A stretch of 64,000 nucleotides of DNA from positions 1-64,000 of the forward strand of contig JAILAT010000049.1 of assembly GCA_024681475.1 (NCBI GenBank), written 5' to 3'. Both the position numbers and the translations under genes were made by a program. Shown here one piece after another: positions 55,571-63,492 of this stretch (the first letter of the stretch is position 1; every line of letters starts with the position of its first letter). The notes under the pieces are model-generated. The model was given only the letters and a program-made list of their open reading frames with translations, ran no database searches and was not told where the DNA came from. The DNA comes from Bacteroidales bacterium (GTDB lineage: Bacteria > Bacteroidota > Bacteroidia > Bacteroidales > P3).

Positions 55571-55708
55571 TCAGTCGATATTCCAGTAAGCGTCCGCCTC
55601 ACCGTCGAGGACATCGTAGATGTCATCGTCGCTCCATCCTTCCACATCGTGGACATAAGTGCCTTCAAAATCCGATTCGGTGTATTCGTCTTCGTAATCG
55701 TCGTACAT
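55571..55708 (-). CDS. Small acidic protein (45 aa), not in the ORF track
   Basis: Minus-strand ATG at 55708 to TGA at 55571 gives MYDDYEDEYTESDFEGTY and onward to YWNID. About a third of the residues are Asp or Glu, with several Tyr and Trp. Strongly biased acidic composition across the full length, and the fact that the overlapping 115-codon frame looks like its +1 shadow, support this frame as the coding one. No family is recognised; possibilities include a DNA-mimic-like or chaperone-like small protein, which is speculation. Confidence 0.55.
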   Translation of the reverse strand: MYDDYEDEYTESDFEGTYVHDVEGWSDDDIYDVLDGEADAYWNID

Positions 55709-55815
55709 TTCTTTATCCCTGATACGTGTCGGGCGCAACTGTTAATGGTTAGACTTACTCTTTCGACTGCAAATATATGGCGGCTATGCGCAATTAATTT
55801 GCGTGTCGTCAAAAA

Positions 55816-56439
55816 TTACTGATGTTCAGGTATCACAAAGCCCACGTGTCTCTTCTTTGCCGGGAACAGGCTGGCTACCCTGTCGGCATTGGCCTGCATG
55901 CCCTGCATTGTCTCGTTGATTTTCTCGAAGGCGAAACGGTACTCCTCGAGGAAATCCTTGGCGTTTTTCACCGAGGTCTCCACCATGCAGCTGAAATGGT
56001 CGCCGTAGAACTTCACCATGGTATGGTCGTAGTTGGCGTTGCACTCTGCTGCGAGCAGTGCCCACCCCTCCGGCAACACAGAGTCGATGATAGTGGGAGC
56101 AAAGTCGAACATGAAGTGTACCCGCTTCATTCCGTGCGTTCCGTTATTCCATAATTTTGCATTCATAATGAAATCGCCCTGCTTCACCACTATGCCGTCC
56201 TCTTTCCTCTTGCAGGAAAGACCGGCCTTTGTGAGCAGCGCCATCGCCTGGGCGGAGAAGTCGTATTTTCTTTTCATATTATGTATGGCATAGGCGCTCC
56301 ATACAAATAGCACCGCCACACCCGAGATGATATACCTCACCATAATGTCCTCCATCATACCGGCGCACAGAAGTGCGACGCTCATAATGATGGTGCAGAT
56401 GACACTGAGGCGGACAAAGATGGTGTTGGTGGTTTTCAT
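55816..56439 (-). CDS. Hypothetical two-helix membrane protein
   Basis: Start placed at 56439 (MKTTNTIFVRLSVICT), giving 207 aa; the track's first 31 residues lie upstream of the probable promoter. Two adjacent transmembrane helices (about 8-26 and 33-50) are followed by a cytoplasmic or periplasmic domain of about 150 residues (KYDFSAQAMALLTKAGLSCK; VHFMFDFAPTIIDSVLPEGW). Not recognised. A TACTTTTG -7 box lies 26 nt upstream. It is divergent from the AAA/DUF4143 gene. Confidence 0.7.
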   Translation of the reverse strand: MKTTNTIFVRLSVICTIIMSVALLCAGMMEDIMVRYIISGVAVLFVWSAYAIHNMKRKYDFSAQAMALLTKAGLSCKRKEDGIVVKQGDFIMNAKLWNNGTHGMKRVHFMFDFAPTIIDSVLPEGWALLAAECNANYDHTMVKFYGDHFSCMVETSVKNAKDFLEEYRFAFEKINETMQGMQANADRVASLFPAKKRHVGFVIPEHQ

Positions 56440-56464
56440 ACTCGGTTGTGTTGGTTTTCGAGTG

Positions 56465-56472
56465 CAAAAGTA
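56465..56472 (-). promoter_or_regulatory. Promoter -7 element for the two-helix membrane protein
   Basis: The complement of 56465-56472 reads TACTTTTG, a match to TAnnTTTG, 26 nt upstream of the chosen ATG. It supports starting the gene at 56439 rather than at the track start. Confidence 0.55.
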
Positions 56473-56540
56473 CACAACCTCCGCGCAGTTTTTTTGCGCC
56501 AACATTAATTCATATTTCGAAATGCAAAACAATAGCCATA

Positions 56541-56562
56541 TTTTACATTTTAAAATGTAAAA
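56541..56562. promoter_or_regulatory. Perfect 22-bp palindrome, candidate operator
   Basis: TTTTACATTTT is followed immediately by its exact reverse complement AAAATGTAAAA. It ends 12 bp before the -33 box of the AAA/DUF4143 promoter and lies between two divergent genes. This is the position and symmetry expected of a dimeric repressor or activator site. Confidence 0.55.
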
Positions 56563-56574
56563 ATATAATAATTT

Positions 56575-56605
56575 TTTGTATTTTCAGATATAAATTGTAT
56601 CTTTG
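56575..56605 (+). promoter_or_regulatory. Consensus promoter of the AAA/DUF4143 gene
   Basis: TTTG (56575-56578), 19 nt, TATCTTTG (56598-56605): an exact match to the Bacteroidetes consensus. ATG 56632 follows with a leader of under 20 nt. Confidence 0.85.
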
Positions 56606-56631
56606 CAACGTAATAATAACAATGTTATATC

Positions 56632-57837
56632 ATGGATACATCTGAATTACAGCCACTTTTTGATAATTATCATCGTAAGATTTCCAAGATAGATTTGCGT
56701 TTCAAGCGTTACCTCTACCATCAAATCAACTGGAATAGCCGACTCATCGGAATCAAAGGTCCTCGTGGTGTGGGCAAGACCACCATGCTCTTGCAGAACA
56801 TCCTGGAGAACTATGCCGACATCGACCAAACGCTATATGCCTCACTTGACGACCTCTGGTTTGCATCGCACTCCTTGATGGATCTTGTGGATTGGGCTTG
56901 GCAGCATGGCGTCATGCGGCTGTATCTCGACGAGGTGCATCGCTACGACCAGTGGGCGGCAACATTGAAAAACATCTACGACAGCTACCCCGACATGAGC
57001 ATCGTATATACCAGCAGCTCGCTGCTGATTATGGACAATGCCAAAGTGGATCTCTCGCGCCGGCAGACCGTTTACACGCTTTATGGCATGTCTTTTCGCG
57101 AATACCTCATACTGGAAGGAGTCGTGGAACTCGATGCCATTCCGCTCGAAGAGTTGCTTCAGAACCATGTACGTCACGCCATGCGGATAACCAAAGCCAT
57201 TAAGGTCGCCCCGCTGTTTGAGGAGTACCTGCGTCATGGATATTACCCATTCTATCGCGAATCCATTGAGGACTTCCCCATGCGTCTTCGCGAGACGATA
57301 TCGGTGGTGATTGATTCCGACTTGCCTGCTGTTGAAAACGTGTCGTTTGAGACCCTTCAGAAAGTCAAACGGCTTCTGATGATCATCAGCGAGCGAGTGC
57401 CATTCGAGCCCAATATGTCTGAACTATGGAAACAACTGGCCACCAACAACGAGTTGGGGTTGCGTATGCTTTACGCCCTCGACAAAGCTCAACTATTAGG
57501 GTTGCTCACTGCTAATGTCAAGAACTACAAGAATCTCATAAAGCCCGACAAGGTCTTTCTTGGCAATCCGAACCTCATGCATGTGCTCTGTCCCCATGTT
57601 GAAAAAGGCAATGAGCGGGAAACCTTTTTCTTTAGCCAGTTGGTTGTAACTGGCAATGTGAAATATCCCCGGCGGGGCGATTTCCTTGTCGATGACAAAT
57701 ACCTGTTTGAGGTGGGAGGCAAGGGTAAGACCTTCGACCAGATATCCGATGAACCCGACAGTTTCCTGGCCATTGATGATATAGAAGTCGGTCACGGCAA
57801 CCGCATACCGTTATGGATGTTTGGATTGCTGTTCTGA
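56632..57837 (+). CDS. AAA_14 ATPase with DUF4143 domain
   Basis: A 401-aa protein: AAA_14-type P-loop domain with Walker A GPRGVGKTT (43-51), Walker B MRLYLDEVHRYDQW and sensor region VYTSSSLLI. The C-terminal DUF4143 domain (about 200-401) ends with RRGDFLVDDKYLFEVGGKGK, a D-ExG-K arrangement like the PD-(D/E)XK nuclease fold. Such ATPases are numerous in Bacteroidetes and often accessory; their physiological role is unclear. It has the best promoter in the window and a palindrome just upstream. It converges with the small basic gene at 57848. Confidence 0.88.
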   Translation: MDTSELQPLFDNYHRKISKIDLRFKRYLYHQINWNSRLIGIKGPRGVGKTTMLLQNILENYADIDQTLYASLDDLWFASHSLMDLVDWAWQHGVMRLYLDEVHRYDQWAATLKNIYDSYPDMSIVYTSSSLLIMDNAKVDLSRRQTVYTLYGMSFREYLILEGVVELDAIPLEELLQNHVRHAMRITKAIKVAPLFEEYLRHGYYPFYRESIEDFPMRLRETISVVIDSDLPAVENVSFETLQKVKRLLMIISERVPFEPNMSELWKQLATNNELGLRMLYALDKAQLLGLLTANVKNYKNLIKPDKVFLGNPNLMHVLCPHVEKGNERETFFFSQLVVTGNVKYPRRGDFLVDDKYLFEVGGKGKTFDQISDEPDSFLAIDDIEVGHGNRIPLWMFGLLF

Positions 57838-57847
57838 TGGCAGCGCC

Positions 57848-58024
57848 TTATACATCGTCCCTTTGGTGATGCTTCCTCTTCCTGCTATACACCTTCTTGC
57901 TTTTCTTTATCTTAGTGCGTGAATGGAACCCATCTCCGTGCAACAGCCGTTCTATCTCGCGGTTCGCCCTGCGGGCTGCGAGTATCTCCAAGGGCACCTT
58001 CTTGTTTCTTTTACCAATCCTCAC
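57848..58024 (-). CDS. Small basic protein (58 aa), not in the ORF track
   Basis: Minus-strand GTG at 58024, 7 nt after the stop of the 324-aa gene, reads to TAA at 57848. The product is rich in Lys and Arg: RIGKRNKKVPLEILAARRA, then FHSRTKIKKSKKVYSRKRK. Small basic proteins with a KKVPxxxLxAxRxA helix and a SKKVYxRKR tail occur in Bacteroidetes accessory regions; no function is known to me. Tight spacing suggests it is the last gene of the accessory operon. The GTG start is uncertain because no ATG is available. Confidence 0.5.
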   Translation of the reverse strand: MRIGKRNKKVPLEILAARRANREIERLLHGDGFHSRTKIKKSKKVYSRKRKHHQRDDV

Positions 58025-58031
58025 AAGACAT

Positions 58032-59006
58032 TTACCATTGGATTATTGCAGCATCTCCTGAACCAGCAAAACGCGCACAATTCCAACATGGGCGCAGGCC
58101 AAGTTTCTGGAGAGTTTCCTCGTCAAACTTTAATTCAGGGCAATACTGAATATGATACAAGTGTTTCAACTGATTAATAATGCTATTCCTTTTTATCGAA
58201 TGTATTCCACGCAGAATACGTTTTACATCTTCTTGAGAATACGGTGCAATGTCACCATAAATATCTTCTTTTTTATCCCCAAGCCAGGATTGCCGAAATA
58301 GCCATTTCTTTTCAAGCCATATTTTTCTACGACCCTCGTCTTCCCATAGACTTTTGAACCCTGCGGCAATATCCTCTTTTATATAAACAATCTCGTCATT
58401 CTTCCAATTGTGAACACCACTATTTTTTGCTCCTATCACATCTCTTTCAAAAACATCTGTATCTGGTATGTTGAACCGCATCGATATTCTCGCAGCAAAC
58501 CGGAGCTTATTTTCATCTTTTTCAATCCAATCTTCTCCATATTTGGTATTGAATTCATTGATGAGCGTTCTAAAATACACTCTATATTCATTAACTTTTG
58601 TTTTTAACTCCTCTTCGCCAGAATAGCGTTCTTTATAAACCTCAGGTATTTTAATGGCCGTGCTATCATAATCTGCATGTAATTTTTCACAATCTTTATC
58701 AAGATGATAACAAGGATTCTTTTCTGGTGAAATATATCGATAACTATCCTCAACTTGAATCTTTTTAAAGACGGTGATATTAAACAAATTTGAGTCCTTG
58801 CATATTGCCTTGAAAGTGAGAAGTTCTCTAATTTCAACATCACTAAATATCACGGGATTATCAAGCCCAATCTCTCCACCATTCGACAATTCCCATATAA
58901 GAGTATCCTTGAATTGGAATTCTTTTGGCAGTTCTACCTTTGTGGTTAGCTTCTTGAATGTCGCCTCTGTAATATATGCTTGTCTTATATCAGAATTATC
59001 ACTCAT
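58032..59006 (-). CDS. Hypothetical protein of the RT-associated operon (324 aa)
   Basis: A 324-aa soluble protein that I do not recognise. The N-terminal about 95 residues are strand-rich (FQFKDTLIWELSNGGEIG). The middle has NPCYHLDKDCEKLHADYDST and a helical, charged section. The C-terminus has a CWNCARF element that, with YCPEL, could bind a metal. It lies 118 nt after the large WD40-like/LRR gene on the same strand, and the low GC content contrasts with the core genes, as is usual for transferred regions. A role in the same accessory system is inferred from position. Confidence 0.65.
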   Translation of the reverse strand: MSDNSDIRQAYITEATFKKLTTKVELPKEFQFKDTLIWELSNGGEIGLDNPVIFSDVEIRELLTFKAICKDSNLFNITVFKKIQVEDSYRYISPEKNPCYHLDKDCEKLHADYDSTAIKIPEVYKERYSGEEELKTKVNEYRVYFRTLINEFNTKYGEDWIEKDENKLRFAARISMRFNIPDTDVFERDVIGAKNSGVHNWKNDEIVYIKEDIAAGFKSLWEDEGRRKIWLEKKWLFRQSWLGDKKEDIYGDIAPYSQEDVKRILRGIHSIKRNSIINQLKHLYHIQYCPELKFDEETLQKLGLRPCWNCARFAGSGDAAIIQW

Positions 59007-59124
59007 GAATGATCAACATATTTTTACGTTATTCGCTGTTTTTCAAGATAAACCCATTTTTCTTTTTTTATTCTAGTTTTTTTCTATAGTCCATATTGAG
59101 CAGCAATCGTACTATTTTGTGTAA

Positions 59125-62100
59125 TTAGACTTCTACCAATTTGTCCCATAGATCAGAGTCTATCATTTGTTTGAATTTTTCCAAATATCCTTTCGGTACT
59201 CTTATTTCCTTTAGTTTTTTGCAACACGAAAAAGCAGTCTTTCCAATCTGTCTGATTGTCTTTGGTAAAGAAACAATTGATAGGTTATTGTTAATATTGT
59301 CTTCAACTCCCGTTTCAAGTGCATCCTGCGCGTCCGCAAACGATACGCATGGATCAAATGCATTATTACAAATAATTTCACAGCCATCTTTGACGCAATA
59401 CTCTGTTGCGAAATTATTTTCAAAGGCAACTAATTTTTTCCCATCTTTGGTGTAAAATACACCATTCCCCTCATGAAAATATTTTTCTGTCATACAAATT
59501 ATTTTCTCAGGATCCGCCCAACCATCTGCCTCTTCCAATACAACTCGGAATTCATCCCTTTGCGACAATGTTTCATCTATTTCTTGAAGCTCTTCCAAAT
59601 GAAGATTCCGTATTATAATAACACCATCTTGGCTGACACTCATTAGTTTCCTATCATCAGGTGAGAATGATACACAAGTCACATCCTTACTACGCAGACC
59701 CCTTATTTCATCACCATGGTCCGAAAAACGCAGCTCTTTATTGTTTCCTACTTTTCTCACATAGATGTTGGCTGACCTCATATGCCCCCAACTAGACGGA
59801 TTAACAGAAAATGGAATATAGCCTTTATTCGACATTGCAATATATTTACCAGACCTACTGAATGTAAGAATACTTTTTCCCGGTATTTCTTCTAACTGTC
59901 CATTTTCAAGTTCTCCACACCTTGCATTTGGTATGCTATTATAATATGCAAATAATCCAGAGGTGCTGAAAAACGACTTCCATATGGCGTAATTTGGTGT
60001 ATCAGGGCCATATACCCAGTCTCGCAACATCAAGTCATAAACTCCAATAAAACCTGTTGTCCAACTATGAACCCCACATTTGCCACTTATTGATACAAAT
60101 CTATCATCATGTGAAAAAGAAACATTGTTCAGATAATAGAGATTATCAGGTAACTCTATCTCGCTTATACATACTGAATCATCAGTATTATAAACATTGA
60201 TTCTTGAATGCCTTTTCTCACATATTTCATAATTCTTAATAAGTTTGATAATACTATATGGTTTCGTTTGTGTATCTGTTTTTGTTTGATTAAAAAGGTC
60301 TAATAATATTTTGGTAACATATAAAACCTCACATGCTTTCTGTTTGTCGGTTCTATCTAACGAATTTGTCCAATCAAAAGATTGTATTGTTTTCATTTCT
60401 TCTTGATTCAGAAATTCTTCCAACAATACACCTTCATCATGCTTTTTCTCTTTAAAATAGAAATATCTTTTTGTTGATGATACACTGGTTCTAGAAAACA
60501 ACTTCCCTGATGGACTAACAAATACATAATCACTCAAAAATGCAGGAGGTATCTTCTGAAGAGAGATAGGATTAACAATATCAACGCGCCTTTCTGTTTC
60601 TTTGTAATATATATAAAAATTCATGTTATAGAATCCCCTTCTCTGGCTCAACGCAATGTTAGATTCCATTTCAAACTCTATTTCCTTTTCTGATACTATA
60701 TCATAGTAAAACCAGACTCCTTCTTTGCAATAAATTGTGTGGTTCCCATCATCTGCAAAAAGGGCATTTCTATATTTGCTTGTATCAATAATATCAAGTA
60801 AATCCGATTTTATGTCATATCCTGTTTTTTCAGAATATTTTTCATGAATAATTAATCCACGTGGCGATTGGGATAAAATAATACTACCATTATTTGAAAC
60901 AGAAAGTATGCTATTTATAGATACGGGCAAATCAACGGGATGCTGATGTTCACTTAGTAGATAGCATTGCCCATCATCATCTGTGTCCCTAAGAAAACAT
61001 TGATGATTTTTTTCTTCAATAATATACTTTTGGTGAGCCATATGTTGCCATATGTTATCATCTATATAGTAAATGCGGTAGTTTTTACTATTCTCTGTCA
61101 AGATACCGTATCTTTCCACAAAAGACAATTGAATATCTTTTTCATTTCCTTGGATTATTAACTCATCCTTCGATACATTTACTTTGTATACTTCCACAAT
61201 CTCTTCTTCACGTTTAGCATAAATAAAACTTCCTAGGGGCGTTTTATAAAGAGTTCCGCCGGACAATTCCCTAACACATTTACCGCCATGAAATATTTTT
61301 ATTGACTCATTTCCTTTTACTATAAGAATCTTGTCCGATATATATATACTATCCCTCTCTCCAATTTTATTGAATTCGTCACTACAATTCATTGATAGTT
61401 CACTCCATGTATTTGGGCGTTTGTAGTTATAATCGGACCATACGTAATTATTATGAACCACTTTAGTATAAATACCATCAGAATTCTCGATAAGTGTTAA
61501 ATCCAGAATATCAACATGAAGGTCTAATTTGGAACATATGCCCTTGTTGTTTGTGACTAATGAATAAAAGTCCTCCACCAAATCTGATTGAGTAACTTTT
61601 ATTTCATTTATTTTTCTAATAACACCTCCGTAACTATGAATTGGAACCCCTATATAATTTGTTGGCTCTATAATGTCCTTCAGAAAGAAATACCTACCAC
61701 TACGGTGTAGATAATAATGATTTAGTATAAAGCCTATAAAATCATCTTTTGCCCCGCTACAATATGGGAGTTCTGCTCCCGTTCCATCTGATTGCAGTTT
61801 AATAACCTTATAGCTCTCATCATCTATACAGCAATAATATAAAATCTCATCTATTATGGTATAAGACTTACACTGAATGGTCTGAATTTTACAATCGTCT
61901 TGATGCCAAATCACACTAAGGCATAGCGTACCGTCTTTAGATGTGTCTGAAAAAACAGCAATATCCAAGTTGTGAAAAACATATTTCTCAAATCGGCCTA
62001 TAACTTCTCCGCAGCAAACATCATACACACAAAACTCCATAGTTTGAATCTTGCCATTATCTTCTTTTATGCCATAATTTAGCGACAACAATCTTTTGTT

Positions 62101-62481
62101 TATTGCCAGTATCTTTACGGGAGATAAGCCATTTTCCACATGATTATCTCCGGTGTCCGTGTTAAAAAAATATGTTCTGTCTTTCCTTACAACAGCAATC
62201 CACGGAGAATTGTCAAAACAGTAACCAGCTTCCAATTCACTACCACCTAATCTAACGGCATCTTCTACCTCCACTTCGTCAATCTCAATATCATATCGAT
62301 CACTCCCCTCAATGATACTTCTTATTAGATGTTTCCCCGCTGACATTCGGAATGAATGGACGTTCTTCAAAGGCGTGGTCGCCTGATCAATGTAAAAGCT
62401 ACGAATTTTTTCATCAAATACTTGAATCTGAAAATCAGTATTAAGATATCCTTTGTGTGGAAATATTGAGAAACTTTTCAT
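59125..62481 (-). CDS. Large WD40-like beta-propeller protein with BspA-type LRR tail
   Basis: An 1118-aa protein without signal peptide or membrane segments. Most of it is strand-rich with propeller-type blades; the clearest is VTCVSFSPDDRKLMSVSQDG at about 915-935, and others include VSFSHDDRFVSISG and ILTFSRSGKYIAMSNKG. The C-terminal about 90 residues carry an LRR_5/BspA element (LSIVSLPKTIRQIGKTAF, CCKKLKEIRVPKG). Propeller and LRR domains suggest a scaffold or sensor. It is the third gene of a minus-strand run beginning with the reverse transcriptase, 66 nt after the 314-aa gene. Function unknown. Confidence 0.7.
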   Translation of the reverse strand: MKSFSIFPHKGYLNTDFQIQVFDEKIRSFYIDQATTPLKNVHSFRMSAGKHLIRSIIEGSDRYDIEIDEVEVEDAVRLGGSELEAGYCFDNSPWIAVVRKDRTYFFNTDTGDNHVENGLSPVKILAINKRLLSLNYGIKEDNGKIQTMEFCVYDVCCGEVIGRFEKYVFHNLDIAVFSDTSKDGTLCLSVIWHQDDCKIQTIQCKSYTIIDEILYYCCIDDESYKVIKLQSDGTGAELPYCSGAKDDFIGFILNHYYLHRSGRYFFLKDIIEPTNYIGVPIHSYGGVIRKINEIKVTQSDLVEDFYSLVTNNKGICSKLDLHVDILDLTLIENSDGIYTKVVHNNYVWSDYNYKRPNTWSELSMNCSDEFNKIGERDSIYISDKILIVKGNESIKIFHGGKCVRELSGGTLYKTPLGSFIYAKREEEIVEVYKVNVSKDELIIQGNEKDIQLSFVERYGILTENSKNYRIYYIDDNIWQHMAHQKYIIEEKNHQCFLRDTDDDGQCYLLSEHQHPVDLPVSINSILSVSNNGSIILSQSPRGLIIHEKYSEKTGYDIKSDLLDIIDTSKYRNALFADDGNHTIYCKEGVWFYYDIVSEKEIEFEMESNIALSQRRGFYNMNFYIYYKETERRVDIVNPISLQKIPPAFLSDYVFVSPSGKLFSRTSVSSTKRYFYFKEKKHDEGVLLEEFLNQEEMKTIQSFDWTNSLDRTDKQKACEVLYVTKILLDLFNQTKTDTQTKPYSIIKLIKNYEICEKRHSRINVYNTDDSVCISEIELPDNLYYLNNVSFSHDDRFVSISGKCGVHSWTTGFIGVYDLMLRDWVYGPDTPNYAIWKSFFSTSGLFAYYNSIPNARCGELENGQLEEIPGKSILTFSRSGKYIAMSNKGYIPFSVNPSSWGHMRSANIYVRKVGNNKELRFSDHGDEIRGLRSKDVTCVSFSPDDRKLMSVSQDGVIIIRNLHLEELQEIDETLSQRDEFRVVLEEADGWADPEKIICMTEKYFHEGNGVFYTKDGKKLVAFENNFATEYCVKDGCEIICNNAFDPCVSFADAQDALETGVEDNINNNLSIVSLPKTIRQIGKTAFSCCKKLKEIRVPKGYLEKFKQMIDSDLWDKLVEV

Positions 62482-62547
62482 AATTTGTTTTCTTTTGTGC
62501 TACAAAAATACGAATCTCTCTCGCAGTCTTTTTGCACAGTTCTTTAT

Positions 62548-63492
62548 TTATTCCACAACTCTTTTAATGTCTAGAATTTCGTTTGTGATACTATTCCTTT
62601 CAATTAGCACTTCATCGTTTTTTTTGAGCGTCTTGATCTTATACCATAATTTCCCTTTATCTAGACAAAAAACATTTCCATCTTCTGGTTTAATAAAGAC
62701 TACGCCACTGGGAAGCACACTGGTTATCACACCAATTTCCTCCTTCTTGGCCATAAAAGTACTTATATGCTCAACAAAATTCACAAGCAGTCCATTGAAT
62801 TTCAAGTAATAGAGATAGCGATGAGGAAGTATTCTCTCAATTATACTTTCTTGATAGGGGGTCGACTCTCCGCCTCTGTGATTAAGGTTTCTGCATTGGT
62901 ATAGTTCATTTAATTCATTGTAAGTAGGTTCAAATACACCTTTGTAATACTTCCCATTATAATATACCCAATACAGAATGGCCCGAATTCTTTCATTGAA
63001 ATACAATTTCATAAGTGGCATATTCTTTCTAACATCATAATCGCTTTGAATAACAATCTTTCCTATGCTGGTTGTGTCTCCCTGATTGTTTATTACAACT
63101 TCGTCGTCCTTTCTCTCATTAAACAAACTAATGAATTTTGGCCTCTGGCAGAACCAATTGGTAATATTCTCCACTTGCTGGAAAACAGCAAGGCAATAAT
63201 CTTCAAAGTTATTTTCCCTTTTATAGCGCTCCATTCGGCAGAAATCTTCAACCAATTGGGGGACAATCTCCTTTATCGGGAAGTATTTGTAAAACTGTTC
63301 AGATTGTTCCTTGATAACTTTTTCTATGCAGTATTCGTATATCTCATTGATACGACCGTCTGACGACTCACTAAAAACACTCGATGCGGAATCCGTTTTT
63401 CCAAACAGTTCCCGCATGGCTGCATCAAATTCGGCATTCTGAGATGATAGCGTCTTTATCTTTTCAATGGTGTCTATAAGGCGTTTATCCAT
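62548..63492 (-). CDS. Hypothetical protein translationally coupled to the reverse transcriptase (314 aa)
   Basis: Its ATG lies inside the last codons of the reverse transcriptase gene (8-bp overlap, ATGGATAA). The N-terminal two thirds are helical (INEIYEYCIEKVIKEQ; LPHRYLYYLKFNGLLVNF) with an R-N-L-N-H segment near residue 203 that only loosely resembles the HEPN RNase motif (RX4-6H); here the spacing is three, so HEPN is not claimed. The last about 65 residues (GVITSVLPSGVVFIKPEDGN and ff.) look like an S1 or cold-shock-type OB fold. Coupled expression argues for a physical or stoichiometric partnership with the RT. No known family recognised. Confidence 0.7.
   Translation of the reverse strand: MDKRLIDTIEKIKTLSSQNAEFDAAMRELFGKTDSASSVFSESSDGRINEIYEYCIEKVIKEQSEQFYKYFPIKEIVPQLVEDFCRMERYKRENNFEDYCLAVFQQVENITNWFCQRPKFISLFNERKDDEVVINNQGDTTSIGKIVIQSDYDVRKNMPLMKLYFNERIRAILYWVYYNGKYYKGVFEPTYNELNELYQCRNLNHRGGESTPYQESIIERILPHRYLYYLKFNGLLVNFVEHISTFMAKKEEIGVITSVLPSGVVFIKPEDGNVFCLDKGKLWYKIKTLKKNDEVLIERNSITNEILDIKRVVE

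Noticed and set aside
55465-55812. 115-aa minus-strand ORF in the track
   Set aside because: It overlaps the 45-aa acidic frame and its composition (Thr, Met, Arg) is what a +1 shadow of that frame gives.
57923-58177. 84-aa plus-strand ORF
   Set aside because: It overlaps the ends of two minus-strand genes and shows no domain; the minus frame encodes a coherent basic protein.
62880-62900. HEPN RNase motif in the 314-aa protein (RNLNH)
   Set aside because: Spacing between Arg and His is three residues, not the four to six required by the HEPN motif.
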